From Rhodobacter calidifons (GTDB lineage: Bacteria > Pseudomonadota > Alphaproteobacteria > Rhodobacterales > Rhodobacteraceae), in NCBI RefSeq assembly GCF_011174775.1, contig NZ_JAANHS010000002.1, forward strand, positions 124,001 through 188,000: DNA of 64,000 nucleotides, written 5' to 3'. The notes under the pieces were generated by a model. It searched no databases. It saw only the letters and a program-made list of their open reading frames with translations, and had not been told where the DNA came from. The position numbers and the translations under genes were made by a program. Shown piece after piece: positions 33,743 through 43,944 of the stretch. The first letter of the stretch is position 1; each line of letters begins with the position of its first letter.

Positions 33743-36700
33743 TCAGAGCTCTTCGATGGCCAACACGCCTTGCATCGCCTTGATCGCGCCCTTCACCTGC
33801 GGGGTGATCGGGTAGCTGTCGGGCAGCGCGATGTCGATTTCCCGACCCTGGGGGTCGGTGATGCAGAGGGTGATCGAGCCCCGGCTGCGGCCCTCGACCC
33901 GGGACAGCAGCGAGGCGAGGGAGATGGCGGCCTCGGGGCGGGAGAGGTGGATGCGCAGGTCGGGCGCCCCGGCCTGGGCGGCGACCATGTCGATGGGGGT
34001 GATGGATTGGGCGAGGAGTTTGAGGGTGTCGCCTTCCAGTTCTGCCTTGACGGTGAGGACGACGTTTTCGCCCGCGTCGAGGTAATCGCGCGAGGATTCC
34101 AGCACGTCGGAGAAGCAGGTGACCTCGTAAAGGCCGGTGGGATCGGAGAGCTGGACGAAGGCGAAGCGGTTGCCTTTGGCGGATTTGCGTTCCTGTCTGG
34201 ACGATACCGACCCGGCAAGTTTGGCGATGCAGGGGCCGCGTTCGGCCTTCTGGGTGACCTGGGCCAGAGTTTCGACGCCCTTCTTGCGCAGCGCGGACAT
34301 GTAGTCGTCCAAGGGGTGGCCGGAGAGATAGAAGCCTACGGCCTGGTGTTCCTGGGCCAGGCGCTCGGTGGGAAGCCAGTCGTCGCGGAAGGGGAGCCGC
34401 GGTTCGGGGATGTCGGCCCCGGCGCTGCCGAAGAGCGAGTTCTGGGTGGATGCGGCGGCTTCGTGGATGGCGGCGGAATAGGCGACGAGGGCGTCGAGCG
34501 AGTCGAACACGCGGGCGCGGTTGGGGTCGAGTTGGTCGAAGGCTCCGGCGCGGGCGAGCATCTCCAGCGGGCGCTTGCCGATGCGTTTCAGGTCCACGCG
34601 GCGGGCGAAGTCGAAGAGGGTGGTGAAGGGTTTGTCGGTCTGGCTGACCGGGTGCCCCCCACCCCCATCCCCTCCCCACGGGGGGGAGGGGAGGCGCGGG
34701 CTGTCGGGCGATTGAGCCTGGGATGACGCGGGTGCCATCCGGGCCTGGACGATGAGGTTCATCGCCTCGACGCCGACGTTCTTCAGCGCGCCGAGGCCGT
34801 AGACGATGGCACCGTCGCGGACGGTGAAGGTGGCAAGGCTGGCGTTGACGCAAGGCGCGACGGTCCTGATGCCCAGCTTGTCCACCTCGCGCTTGTAGAC
34901 CGCCAGCTTGTCGGTGAGGTGGATGTCGCAGTTCATCACGGCGGCCATGAACTCGGCCGGATAGTTCGCCTTGAGGTAGGCGGTCTGGTAGCTGACCACG
35001 GCATAGGCGGCGGCATGCGACTTGTTGAAGCCGTAGTTGGCGAATTTCTCCAGCAGGTCGAAGACCTCGCCGGCCTTCCTGGCGTCGATCCCGTGGGTCT
35101 TCGCGCAGCCTTCGATGAACTTGGGCCGCTCCTTGGCCATTTCCTCGGGGATCTTCTTCCCCATCGCCCGGCGCAGAAGGTCGGCGCCGCCGAGCGAATA
35201 GCCCGCCATGACCTGGGCGATCTGCATCACCTGTTCCTGATAGACGATGATGCCCTGCGTCTCCTTCAGGATGTGGTCGATCGTCGGGTGGATGGATTCG
35301 ATCTCGCGCAGGCCGTTCTTGACCTCGCAGTAGATCGGGATGTTCTCCATCGGCCCCGGACGGTAGAGCGCCACCAGCGCCACGATGTCCTCGATGCAGG
35401 TGGGCTTCATCCGCCTGAGCGCGTCCATCATGCCCGAGCTTTCGACCTGGAACACCGCGACTGTCCTTGCGGAGGCGTAGAGATCGTAGGTGGCCTTGTC
35501 GTCCAGCGGGATCAGGTTGATGTCGAATTCGATGCCCCGCAGCCTCAGAAGATCCATCGCGTTCTGGATCACGGTCAGGGTCTTGAGGCCGAGGAAGTCG
35601 AATTTCACCAGCCCCGCCGCCTCGACCCATTTCATGTTGAACTGGGTGGCGGGCATGTCCGATCGCGGGTCGCGGTAGAGCGGCACCAGCTGATCCAGCG
35701 GGCGGTCGCCGATCACCACGCCCGCGGCATGGGTCGAGGCGTTGCGATAGAGGCCTTCGATCCTGGCGGCGTAATCGAGGAGGCGACCGACGACTTCCTC
35801 TTTCGCGGCCTCGCGCAACCGGGGTTCGTCGGCCAGCGCCTTGGTGATCGAGACGGGTTTGACGCCTTCGACCGGGATCATCTTCGACAGCTTGTCGACC
35901 TGACCATAGGACAGTTGCAGCACGCGGCCCACGTCGCGGACGGCGGCCTTGGACAGAAGCGCGCCGAAGGTGATGATCTGGGCCACCCGGTCGCGGCCGT
36001 ATTTCTCCTGCACATAGGCGATGACTTCCTCGCGCCGGTCCATGCAGAAGTCGATGTCGAAGTCGGGCATCGAGACGCGTTCGGGGTTCAGGAAACGCTC
36101 GAACAGCAGCGCATAGCGCAGGGGGTCGAGGTCGGTGATCGTCAGCGCATAGGCGACAAGGCTGCCCGCACCCGAGCCCCGGCCTGGACCCACGGGGATG
36201 TTGTGGTCCTTGGCCCATTTGATGAAGTCGGCCACGATCAGGAAATAGCCGGGGAAGCCCATCTTCTCGATGATGCCAAGCTCGAAATCGAGGCGGGCCT
36301 GGTATTCCTCGGGCGTGGCGGAATGGGGGATCACGGCCAGACGCTTCTGCAAGCCTTCGTTGGCCTGACGGCGCAGTTCCTGCACCTCGTCATCGGCGAA
36401 GCGCGGCAGGATCGGCTTGCGCTTCTGGGCGGCATAGGCGCAGCGTTTCGCGATCTCGACGGTGTTTTCCAGCGCCTCGGGAAGGTCGGCGAAAAGCGCG
36501 ACCATCTCTGCCTCGGACTTGAAATAGTGCTGCGGGGTCAGGCGGCGGCGGGGCTGCTGCTGGTCGACATAGGCGCCCTCGGCGATGCAGATGAGGGCAT
36601 CATGCGCCTCGTACATCTCGGCCTTTGGAAAATAGACGTCGTTGGTGGCGACGATCGGCAGGCCCAGTTCGTAGGCGAGGTCGATGGCGCCGCGTTCGGC

Positions 36701-37288
36701 CAGCGCCTCGTGTTCGGGAAGCGCGCCGCCGGGGCCGGGGTGGCGTTGCAGCTCGACATAAAGCCGGTTCGGGTAGATCGCGGCGAGGCGTTCCAGGATC
36801 GCGCGGGCCTTGGTGTGCTGGCCGGTGGCGTGGAAGCGGCCCAAGGGGCCTTCGGGGCCGCCGGTGAGGCAGATCAGGCCCTGAGCGTTCTGTGCTAGCT
36901 CGTCCAGCGTCACCTGCGGCAGGTTGGCCGAGCCCGTCATCGCCCCGTCGATGTAAAGCCGCGTGTTGAGCCGCATCAGGTTCATGTAGCCCTGTTCGTT
37001 CTGGACCAGAAGGACGATGGGCGCGGGCAGGCGGGGCTTTTCGCCCGGTTGGGCGGGGTCATGGGCGATGGAGATCTGGCAGCCGACGATGGGCTGGACC
37101 CCGGCGCCCATGGCGGTGACGGAGAACTCCAGGGCCGCGAACATGTTGTTCGTGTCGGTCACGGCCACGGCGGGCATGGCCTGCGCCGTGCAGAGGCCGA
37201 CGAGTTTCTTCACCGGCACCGCGCCTTCGAGAAGCGAGTGTTCGGTGTGGGTGCGGAGGTGGATGAAACGGGGGTTCGCGCCGGGCAT
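33743..37288 (-). CDS. dnaE: DNA polymerase III alpha subunit DnaE
   Basis: 1181 aa replicative polymerase. PHP domain at the N-terminus (FIHLRTHTEHSLLEGA); catalytic region with VGPGRGSGAGSLVAYAL and the acidic MPDFDIDFCMDRR; then GVKPVSITKAL, helix-hairpin-helix and a C-terminal OB domain. The repeat at 34652-34694 adds about 25 residues (around 860-885, PRLPSPPWGGDGGGGHP) between the polymerase/HhH part and LKRIGKRPLEMLARAGA; family members lack this. The frame is kept, so the protein is probably active. Confidence 0.97.
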   Translation of the reverse strand: MPGANPRFIHLRTHTEHSLLEGAVPVKKLVGLCTAQAMPAVAVTDTNNMFAALEFSVTAMGAGVQPIVGCQISIAHDPAQPGEKPRLPAPIVLLVQNEQGYMNLMRLNTRLYIDGAMTGSANLPQVTLDELAQNAQGLICLTGGPEGPLGRFHATGQHTKARAILERLAAIYPNRLYVELQRHPGPGGALPEHEALAERGAIDLAYELGLPIVATNDVYFPKAEMYEAHDALICIAEGAYVDQQQPRRRLTPQHYFKSEAEMVALFADLPEALENTVEIAKRCAYAAQKRKPILPRFADDEVQELRRQANEGLQKRLAVIPHSATPEEYQARLDFELGIIEKMGFPGYFLIVADFIKWAKDHNIPVGPGRGSGAGSLVAYALTITDLDPLRYALLFERFLNPERVSMPDFDIDFCMDRREEVIAYVQEKYGRDRVAQIITFGALLSKAAVRDVGRVLQLSYGQVDKLSKMIPVEGVKPVSITKALADEPRLREAAKEEVVGRLLDYAARIEGLYRNASTHAAGVVIGDRPLDQLVPLYRDPRSDMPATQFNMKWVEAAGLVKFDFLGLKTLTVIQNAMDLLRLRGIEFDINLIPLDDKATYDLYASARTVAVFQVESSGMMDALRRMKPTCIEDIVALVALYRPGPMENIPIYCEVKNGLREIESIHPTIDHILKETQGIIVYQEQVMQIAQVMAGYSLGGADLLRRAMGKKIPEEMAKERPKFIEGCAKTHGIDARKAGEVFDLLEKFANYGFNKSHAAAYAVVSYQTAYLKANYPAEFMAAVMNCDIHLTDKLAVYKREVDKLGIRTVAPCVNASLATFTVRDGAIVYGLGALKNVGVEAMNLIVQARMAPASSQAQSPDSPRLPSPPWGGDGGGGHPVSQTDKPFTTLFDFARRVDLKRIGKRPLEMLARAGAFDQLDPNRARVFDSLDALVAYSAAIHEAAASTQNSLFGSAGADIPEPRLPFRDDWLPTERLAQEHQAVGFYLSGHPLDDYMSALRKKGVETLAQVTQKAERGPCIAKLAGSVSSRQERKSAKGNRFAFVQLSDPTGLYEVTCFSDVLESSRDYLDAGENVVLTVKAELEGDTLKLLAQSITPIDMVAAQAGAPDLRIHLSRPEAAISLASLLSRVEGRSRGSITLCITDPQGREIDIALPDSYPITPQVKGAIKAMQGVLAIEEL
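34652..34694. repeat. C/T-rich inverted repeat inside dnaE (family CT, copy 5)
   Basis: CCCCTCCCC and GGGGAGGGG arms around ACGGG, with the lead-in GCCCCCCACCCCC, nearly the same as the copy at 27816. It is inserted in frame in dnaE and translated on the minus strand as a Pro/Gly/Trp-rich insert. Confidence 0.9.
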
Positions 37289-37532
37289 GGCGGGAGTCTA
37301 GCGCGGGCTTTGCGGGGGTGGAAGGGCAGTTTGGTCTCAGGCTGCGACGCCCGAATTTTCGGCAAATCCTGATAACAGCTTCGCCTTTTGGCGATGAGTT
37401 TGTTCTTGCCTTGAATCGCCGGGCCGCGCTTGATGGAATGACAACCAGAACAAGGGGCGCGTGGGTCGCTTTACGCCGCATCGGGCGATCCCGCAAAGTG
37501 CCTCGACCGGGGAGAAGGCGGCGGACTGACAG
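37289..37532. other. Divergent dnaE-xdhA intergenic region
   Basis: 244 bases. Contains a short hairpin around GCTTCGCCTTTTGGCGATG. Must hold both promoters. A purine-responsive leader for xdhA is conceivable, but I see no riboswitch consensus I can defend. Confidence 0.4.
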
Positions 37533-38906
37533 ATGAGCATTGCGTTTCTGTTGAACGGAACGCCGGTTCGCATCGAGGGGGAAGCCCCGACGCGGACGCT
37601 TCTGGACTGGCTGCGCGAAGAGCGCGGGCTGACCGGGACCAAGGAGGCGTGCTGCGAGGGCGACTGCGGGGCCTGCACGGTGATGGTCACCGACGAGGGC
37701 GGCTCGAAGGCGCTGAACGCCTGCATCCTGTTCCTGCCGCAACTGCATGGCAAGGCGGTGCGGACCATCGAGGGTGTGTCGGGGCCGAAGGGTGAGATGC
37801 ATCCGGTGCAGGCGGCGATGGTGGCGCATCATGGCAGTCAGTGCGGGTTCTGCACGCCCGGTTTCGTGGTCAGCATGGCAGTGGCGCATCTGAACGGGGC
37901 GCGGGATCACGACGACCAGCTGGCGGGGAACCTCTGCCGGTGCACCGGGTATGCCCCCATCGTGCGGGCGGCGGAGGCGGCGGCTGGTGAGGCGGTGCCG
38001 GACTGGATGAAGGCGGATCGGGACGTGTTGGCGTCGTTCGCTGCGGGAGAGGCGGGGGCGTTCCGGCCCCAAGATTCGGGTGCACTGGCGGAGTGGTATC
38101 TGGCCAATCCGGATGCCGTGCTGGTGGCCGGGGCGACAGATGTGGGGCTTTGGGTGACGAAGCAGCTGCGGGAGTTTCCGGTGGCCTTCCTATCGGGCGT
38201 CGAGGACCTGAAGGGGATCGAGGTGCGCGGGGGCAGCCTGCATGTGGGCGCTTGCGTGACGATCAGCGCGCTGCGCGAGGCGGTGAAGGACCGGCTGCCC
38301 TCGTTCGCCGAGCTTTTGCGGCGGTATGCGTCGGTGCAGGTGCGCAATGCGGCGACGATCGGGGGCAATATCGCCAACGGCTCGCCCATCGGCGACGGGC
38401 CGCCGGCGCTGATCGCCCTGGGGGCCACGCTGCATCTGCGGCGGGGGGACGAGATGCGGTCGATGCCGCTGGAGGACTTCTTCCTCGACTATCGCAAACA
38501 GGACCGGCGACCGGGAGAGTTCGTGGCGGGAGTGTCGTTCCCGGAAAGCGCCCCGGCGCTGCGGTGCTACAAGATTTCCAAGCGGTTCGATCAGGACATC
38601 AGCGCGGTCTGCGGGTGTTTCAACGTGACGGTCACGGACGGTGTGGTGACATCCGCCCGGATCGCCTTTGGCGGCATGGCCGGGGTGCCGAAGCGCGCCA
38701 TCCGCGCGGAGACGGCGCTGATCGGGCGTGACTGGACGGAGGCGACGATGGACGCGGCGGCCGAGGCGATGGCGGGGGACTTCACTCCGCTGAGCGACAT
38801 GCGGGCCAGCGCGGCCTATCGCATGCTCACGGCGCAGAACCTTCTGCGGCGGTATTTCCATGATCTGAACGGCGTGCCGGTTTCGGTGCTGGAGGTGGCG
38901 CGATGA
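37533..38906 (+). CDS. xdhA: Xanthine dehydrogenase small subunit XdhA
   Basis: 457 aa. Carries two [2Fe-2S] clusters and FAD. Plant-type ferredoxin motif CCEGDCGAC (C40, C41, C45, C48); second cluster cysteines in CGFCTPGF and CRCTGY; FAD-binding [15 protein letters not shown] and a CO-dehydrogenase-like C-terminal domain. Electrons from xanthine or hypoxanthine oxidation pass through it to NAD+. Overlaps xdhB by ATGA. Confidence 0.96.
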   Translation: MSIAFLLNGTPVRIEGEAPTRTLLDWLREERGLTGTKEACCEGDCGACTVMVTDEGGSKALNACILFLPQLHGKAVRTIEGVSGPKGEMHPVQAAMVAHHGSQCGFCTPGFVVSMAVAHLNGARDHDDQLAGNLCRCTGYAPIVRAAEAAAGEAVPDWMKADRDVLASFAAGEAGAFRPQDSGALAEWYLANPDAVLVAGATDVGLWVTKQLREFPVAFLSGVEDLKGIEVRGGSLHVGACVTISALREAVKDRLPSFAELLRRYASVQVRNAATIGGNIANGSPIGDGPPALIALGATLHLRRGDEMRSMPLEDFFLDYRKQDRRPGEFVAGVSFPESAPALRCYKISKRFDQDISAVCGCFNVTVTDGVVTSARIAFGGMAGVPKRAIRAETALIGRDWTEATMDAAAEAMAGDFTPLSDMRASAAYRMLTAQNLLRRYFHDLNGVPVSVLEVAR

Positions 38907-41317
38907 GCATGGGGAAAGCCCTGCCGCATGACGCGGCACCCCTGCATGTGACCGGGCAGGCGCGCTATGTGGACGACCTGCCCTTGGCCAATGCGCTGCA
39001 TCTGGCCTTCGGGCTGTCCTCGGTCGCGCATGGCGAGATCACGGGGATCGACCTGTCGGCGGTGAAGGCTGCTCCGGGGGTCGTGGCGGTGCTGTCGGCG
39101 GAGGACTTGCCGGACATGCCGGATTGCAGCCCTTCGGCGCATGACGAGCCGCTGTTGGCCGTGGGCAAGGTGCATTACGTCGGGCAGCCGGTTTTTCTGG
39201 TCGTGGCCGAAAGCCATCTGGCGGCGCGCAAGGCGGCGCGGCTGGGGAAGGTTTCTTACCGCGAACTGCCCGCGCTCTTGACCGTCGATGACGCGCTGGC
39301 GGCGAACAGCCGGTTCGAGCAGGGGCCGGTCATCTGGGCCAAGGGCGATGCGGCGCGGGCCATTGCGGCGGCTCCGCGCGTCGTCGAGGGATCGTTCGAG
39401 GTGGGGGGGCAGGAGCACTTCTATCTTGAGGGGCAGGTCGCGGCGGCGATCCCGCAGGAAGGGGGCGACATGATCGTCCATTCCTCGACCCAGCATCCGA
39501 CCGAGGTGCAGCACAAGGTGGCCCATGCGCTGCATCTGCCGATGTCCTCGGTCCGGGTGGAAGTGCGCCGGATGGGCGGGGGGTTCGGTGGGAAGGAATC
39601 GCAGGGGAACGCCTTGGCGATTGCCTGTGCGGTGGCGGCGCGTCTGACGGGGCGGCCCTGCCGGATGCGCTATGACCGGGATGACGACATGGTCATCACG
39701 GGCAAGCGGCATGATCTGCGGATCGTCTATCGCGCCGGGGTGGACGAGGAGGGGCGGATTCTGGGGCTGGAGTTCACGCATCTCTTCCGCTGCGGCTGGT
39801 CGCAGGACCTGAGCCTGCCGGTCGCGGACCGGGCGATGCTGCATGCGGACAACTGCTATCACCTGCCCCACATCCGCATCGAGAGCCACCGGCTGAAGAC
39901 CAACACGCAAAGCGCCACGGCCTTCCGGGGCTTTGGCGGCCCGCAGGGGATGGTGGGGATCGAGCGGGTGATGGACCATGTGGCTTTCGTCTTGGGGCGA
40001 GAGCCGCTGGAGGTGCGCAAGGCCAACTTCTATCGCGGGATGGGAGACCCCGGGGGCCAGCCCCCGGACCCCCGGGATATTTCCGGACAGATGAAAGCAG
40101 GGAGTGGGGCGGATCTGACGTCTCGCGGTGCGGCGGGCCCTGTCGGGTCGCATGACTTGCCGCCGGACGGGCGGGTGCAGACCACGCCCTATCACATGCC
40201 GGTGGAGGATTTCATCGGGCACGAGCTGGTGGCCGAGCTGGAGCGGACCAGCGACTACCGGGCGCGGAAGGCGGAGATTGCGGCGTGGAATGCGCGGTCT
40301 CCGGTGTTGAAGCGGGGGATCGCGCTGACGCCGGTGAAGTTCGGGATTTCGTTCACGCTGACCTGGCTGAACCAGGCCGGGGCGCTGGTGCATGTCTATC
40401 AGGACGGGTCCATCGCGCTGAACCATGGCGGGACCGAGATGGGACAGGGGCTGTTCCAGAAGGTGGCGCAGGTGACGGCCTCGGTCTTCGGGCTGGACGT
40501 CGGGATGGTGAAGATCACGGCGACGGACACGGGGAAGGTGCCGAATACCTCGGCCACGGCGGCGAGTTCTGGGAGCGACCTGAACGGGATGGCGGCGAAG
40601 GCGGCAGCAGAGACCATCCGCGGGCGGCTGGCGGAGTTCATTGCCGAGAAGCATCAGGTGAAGGCTTCGACGGTCAGGTTCGTGGATGGCACCGTGAAGG
40701 TCGCGGGCGAGGTCTATGACTGGGCGCGGGTGGTGGCCTGGGCCTATCAGGCGCGGGTCAGCCTGTCCTCCACGGGCTATTACGCGACGCCGAAGATCAT
40801 CTGGGACCGGGTGAAGGGGACGGGGCGGCCGTTCTACTATTTCGCCTACGGGGCAGCCGTGACCGAGGTGGTGATCGACCGGCTGACCGGGGAGAACCGG
40901 ATTTTGCGGGCCGATCTGCTGCACGACACGGGGACCTCGCTGAACCCTGCCCTGGATATCGGGCAGGTCGAAGGGGCCTATGTGCAGGGCGCGGGCTGGC
41001 TGACGACGGAGGAGCTTGTGTGGGATGGCAAGGGGCGGCTGATGACGCATGCTCCCAGCACCTACAAGATCCCGGCCTGTTCGGACCGGCCGCGCGATTT
41101 CCGCGTGGCGCTGTGGGGGCGGCCTAACCGCGAGGATTCGGTCGGGAAGTCCAAGGCAGTGGGGGAACCGCCGTTCATGCTGGGGATCTCGGCGCTTTAT
41201 GCGCTATCGGATGCGGTGGCGGCCTGCGGGGATGGGTCGGTCTATCCGGCGCTGGATGCGCCGGCGACGGCGGAACGGGTGCTGATGGCGGTCAGGAGGG
41301 TCGAGGGCTGTGTTTGA
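38903..41317 (+). CDS. xdhB: Xanthine dehydrogenase molybdenum subunit XdhB, with a repeat insertion
   Basis: 804 aa, about 40 longer than usual. Molybdopterin subunit: [59 protein letters not shown] and the catalytic-Glu block [16 protein letters not shown]. Residues about 382-424 ([19 protein letters not shown]...) are encoded by a GP repeat and following sequence, between [14 protein letters not shown] and [17 protein letters not shown] where homologues run straight through. No frame loss. GTG-started xdhC overlaps its end by eight bases. Confidence 0.95.
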   Translation: MSMGKALPHDAAPLHVTGQARYVDDLPLANALHLAFGLSSVAHGEITGIDLSAVKAAPGVVAVLSAEDLPDMPDCSPSAHDEPLLAVGKVHYVGQPVFLVVAESHLAARKAARLGKVSYRELPALLTVDDALAANSRFEQGPVIWAKGDAARAIAAAPRVVEGSFEVGGQEHFYLEGQVAAAIPQEGGDMIVHSSTQHPTEVQHKVAHALHLPMSSVRVEVRRMGGGFGGKESQGNALAIACAVAARLTGRPCRMRYDRDDDMVITGKRHDLRIVYRAGVDEEGRILGLEFTHLFRCGWSQDLSLPVADRAMLHADNCYHLPHIRIESHRLKTNTQSATAFRGFGGPQGMVGIERVMDHVAFVLGREPLEVRKANFYRGMGDPGGQPPDPRDISGQMKAGSGADLTSRGAAGPVGSHDLPPDGRVQTTPYHMPVEDFIGHELVAELERTSDYRARKAEIAAWNARSPVLKRGIALTPVKFGISFTLTWLNQAGALVHVYQDGSIALNHGGTEMGQGLFQKVAQVTASVFGLDVGMVKITATDTGKVPNTSATAASSGSDLNGMAAKAAAETIRGRLAEFIAEKHQVKASTVRFVDGTVKVAGEVYDWARVVAWAYQARVSLSSTGYYATPKIIWDRVKGTGRPFYYFAYGAAVTEVVIDRLTGENRILRADLLHDTGTSLNPALDIGQVEGAYVQGAGWLTTEELVWDGKGRLMTHAPSTYKIPACSDRPRDFRVALWGRPNREDSVGKSKAVGEPPFMLGISALYALSDAVAACGDGSVYPALDAPATAERVLMAVRRVEGCV
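40048..40100. repeat. GATATTT-family repeat inside xdhB (family GP, copy 3)
   Basis: CCGGGGG (40050-40056) pairs with CCCCCGG (40061-40067), then ACCCCCGGGATATTTCCGG and ACAGATGAAAGC, clearly the same element as the intergenic copies at 24605 and 43887. It is in frame in xdhB without a stop. Confidence 0.88.
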
Positions 41318-42266
41318 CCTTGCGGCATTGGCAGAGGCGATCCGGGCGCATGGGCGGGTCGCTCGGGTGGTGATCGCGGGGGTCGAGGGATCGAGCCCGC
41401 GCGAGGTGGGCGCGTCGATGCTGGTCTGGGATCAGGGGCAGTCGGGGACGATCGGCGGCGGGGCGCTGGAGTATGAGGCGGCGGCGAAGGCGCGTCTGAT
41501 GCTGGCTGGCCGCCCTACCCCATCCCTCCCCCACGGAGGGGGGAGGGAGGCGCCCTCGGTCGAGCGGGTCGCGCTGGGGCCGAGCCTTGGCCAGTGCTGC
41601 GGCGGGGCGGTGGTGCTGTGGACCGAGGTGTTCCAAGCGGTGCCGGAAGCCGTGGCGGGTGTGGTCGCGCGGGGTGTGGGCGAGATGCCCCTTGCGGTGA
41701 AGCGGGTCCTGGCGGCGGCGCGGGGGCAAGGGGTGCGGCCCGCGCCGGGGCTGGTGGCCGGCTGGCTGGTGGAGCCGGTGGCGGAGGCGGAGCGGCAGGT
41801 CTGGGTCTGGGGCGCGGGGCATGTCGGGCGGGCCCTGGTCAATGTGCTGGCGCCCTTGCCGGGGATCGCGCTGACCTGGGTGGATGTCGCGGCAGAGCGG
41901 TTTCCGGAGGGGGTGCCGGACGGGGTGACGGTGGTTCCGGCGCGCGATCCGGCGGTGCTGGCGGATCACGTGCCGCCGGATGCCGAGCATCTGGTGCTGA
42001 CCTTTTCCCATGCGCTGGACCTGGAACTGTGTCACCGGCTGCTGAACCGGGGGTTCCGGTCCTGCGGGCTGATCGGGTCGGCGACGAAATGGGGGCGGTT
42101 CCGGTCTCGGTTGAAGGCGCTGGGGCATTCCGGTGAGGCGGTGGGGCATATCCGCTGTCCGATCGGGGACCCAAGTCTGGGCAAGCACCCGCAGGCGATT
42201 GCGATTGGCGTGGTGGCGGAGATGTTGAGGGCTCCGGCGGCGAAGGTGGGGGAGAAGCGGGCATGA
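41310..42266 (+). CDS. xdhC: Xanthine dehydrogenase accessory factor XdhC, with a repeat insertion
   Basis: 318 aa. XdhC binds the molybdenum cofactor and helps its sulfuration and insertion into XdhB. Opens [23 protein letters not shown]; carries LGQCCGG; C-terminal Rossmann-like VWVWGAGHVGRALVNVL and LIGSATKWGRFRSRL. Residues about 66-82 (RPTPSLPHGGGREAPS) come from a CT repeat. Translationally coupled to both neighbours. Confidence 0.93.
   Translation: MFDLAALAEAIRAHGRVARVVIAGVEGSSPREVGASMLVWDQGQSGTIGGGALEYEAAAKARLMLAGRPTPSLPHGGGREAPSVERVALGPSLGQCCGGAVVLWTEVFQAVPEAVAGVVARGVGEMPLAVKRVLAAARGQGVRPAPGLVAGWLVEPVAEAERQVWVWGAGHVGRALVNVLAPLPGIALTWVDVAAERFPEGVPDGVTVVPARDPAVLADHVPPDAEHLVLTFSHALDLELCHRLLNRGFRSCGLIGSATKWGRFRSRLKALGHSGEAVGHIRCPIGDPSLGKHPQAIAIGVVAEMLRAPAAKVGEKRA
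41513..41550. repeat. C/T-rich inverted repeat inside xdhC (family CT, copy 6)
   Basis: CCCCATCCCTCCCCC followed by GGGGGGAGGGAGG with ACGGA between; matches the copy at 27911. In frame in xdhC, adding about 13-17 residues. Confidence 0.88.
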
Positions 42267-43789
42267 CCAGACCGGAGCTTCTGCGCGTCGAGGGGATCAC
42301 CAAGGCCTATCCGGGTGTGGTGGCAAACTCGGATGTTTCGTTCTCCATCGGTGAGGGTGAGATTCACGCTCTCCTGGGCGAGAACGGGGCGGGCAAGTCG
42401 ACCATGGTCAAGATGATCTATGGTCTGGTGCGGCCCGACAGCGGGACAATGACCTTGCGCGGGGCTGCCTACACGCCGTCGAAGCCGGCCGAGGCGCGGC
42501 GGTTGGGCGTGGCGATGGTGTTCCAGCATTTCAGCCTGTTCGAGGCGCTGAACGTGGCCGAGAACGTGGCGCTGGGGATGGAGAACCCTCCGCCGATGCG
42601 GGAACTGGCCGCGCGCATCCGGGCGGTCAGCGAGGAATACGGGTTGCCGCTGGACCCCAGCCGCATGGTGGGCGACCTGTCGGCAGGGGAAAGGCAGCGG
42701 GTGGAGATCATCCGCTGCCTGTTGCAGGACCCGAAGCTCTTGATCATGGACGAGCCGACCTCGGTTCTGACGCCGCAGGAGGTGGAGATCCTGTTCAGGA
42801 CGTTGCGGCAGTTGTCCTCCGAAGGGACGGCGATCCTGTATATCAGCCACAAGCTGGAAGAGATCAGAAGCCTCTGCGACGAGGCGACGATCCTGCGGCG
42901 GGGCAAGGTGGTGGCGACTTGCACCCCGCGCGAGCGGACGGCGCGGGAGATGGCGGAGCTGATGGTCGGTCAGGCGCTGAAGACCCCGGAGCGGCGGATG
43001 GGGGCGAAGGGCGAGGTGGCGCTGGGCGTGTCGGACCTGTCGGTCGAGTCGCCCATTCCCTTCGGGACCTCGTTGAAGGGGGTGTCCTTCACGGTGGCCA
43101 GGGGCGAGGTTCTGGGCATCGCCGGGGTGGCCGGGAACGGCCAGGATGAGCTTTTGCTCGCATTGTCGGGAGAGTTGAAGGCGGCGCCGGACAAGGTGCG
43201 GGTCGCAGGTCAGCCGGTCGGCGATCGCGGGCCGGTGGAGCGGCGGAAGGCCGGGTTGGTGGCTGCACCGGAGGACCGCTATGGCCATGCGGCGGCGCCG
43301 GACATGTCGCTGGTGGAAAATGCGTTCCTGACGGCGGGGGTCCGCAAGGGCCTGACGCAGAACGGGTTCGTGGACTGGGCCGGGACGCGCAGGTTCGCCG
43401 AGGAGATCATCGCGGCCTATGACGTGCGGACCCCGGGGCCGGATGTGGCGGCGCGGGCGCTGTCGGGGGGGAATTTGCAGAAGTTCCTGATGGGGCGCGA
43501 GCTGATGCAGGGGGCGCAGGTCATCGTCATCAACCAGCCGACCTGGGGGGTGGATGCGGCGGCGGCGGCCTCGATCCGGCAGAGCATTCTGGACCGGGCG
43601 GGGGAAGGGGCCGCGGTGGTGGTCATCAGCCAGGACCTGGATGAGCTGCTGGAGGTTTCGGACAGCTTTGCAGTCCTCAACGAGGGGCGGTTGACCAGGC
43701 CCCGGCCGACCGAGGGGCTGACGATGGACGAGATCGGGCTGATGATGGGCGGGGCCCACGGGATGGAGGTCGCGCATCATGTGGCCTGA
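42263..43789 (+). CDS. BMP-type ABC transporter ATP-binding protein (two ABC domains)
   Basis: 508 aa, ATGA overlap with xdhC. N-terminal ABC domain is complete: GENGAGKSTMVKMIYG, LSAGERQRVEI, LLIMDEPTSVL. The C-terminal domain is degenerate: GVAGNGQDELLLALSG replaces the usual lysine and VIVINQPTWGVD lacks the standard Walker B, while LSGGNLQKFLMGRE is kept. This is the pattern of ribose/nucleoside-type importers. The coupling to xdhABC points to purine bases or nucleosides as cargo. Confidence 0.93.
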   Translation: MTRPELLRVEGITKAYPGVVANSDVSFSIGEGEIHALLGENGAGKSTMVKMIYGLVRPDSGTMTLRGAAYTPSKPAEARRLGVAMVFQHFSLFEALNVAENVALGMENPPPMRELAARIRAVSEEYGLPLDPSRMVGDLSAGERQRVEIIRCLLQDPKLLIMDEPTSVLTPQEVEILFRTLRQLSSEGTAILYISHKLEEIRSLCDEATILRRGKVVATCTPRERTAREMAELMVGQALKTPERRMGAKGEVALGVSDLSVESPIPFGTSLKGVSFTVARGEVLGIAGVAGNGQDELLLALSGELKAAPDKVRVAGQPVGDRGPVERRKAGLVAAPEDRYGHAAAPDMSLVENAFLTAGVRKGLTQNGFVDWAGTRRFAEEIIAAYDVRTPGPDVAARALSGGNLQKFLMGRELMQGAQVIVINQPTWGVDAAAAASIRQSILDRAGEGAAVVVISQDLDELLEVSDSFAVLNEGRLTRPRPTEGLTMDEIGLMMGGAHGMEVAHHVA

Positions 43790-43803
43790 TCTGGTTGGCC
43801 GGG

Positions 43804-43935
43804 GGCTCCCCTCCCACAGAGGGGGAGGCGCGGGTTGCGGCGTTCCGTGCAACTGGTCGGCGGCACGCGTGCCGGGCTGTCGGAATGGGGGGCCAGCCCC
43901 CCAGACCCCCCGGGATATTTGTGGACAGATGAAAG
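43804..43935. repeat. CT repeat remnant (copy 7) followed by GATATTT-family repeat (GP copy 4)
   Basis: GGCTCCCCTCCCACAGAGGG at 43804 is a shortened CT element. The GP element starts with GGGGGG (43887-43892) pairing CCCCCC (43897-43902), continues CCCCCCGGGATATTTGTGG and ends GATGAAAGGGGC. GAAAGGGG is the only SD-like stretch before the GTG at 43945. The pair of repeats separates the ATPase gene from the permease genes within one operon. Confidence 0.8.
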
Positions 43936-43944
43936 GGGCGTGTC

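Noticed and set aside
37289-37532. Purine or xanthine riboswitch before xdhA
   Set aside because: No consensus that I could match by eye; only a short hairpin is seen.
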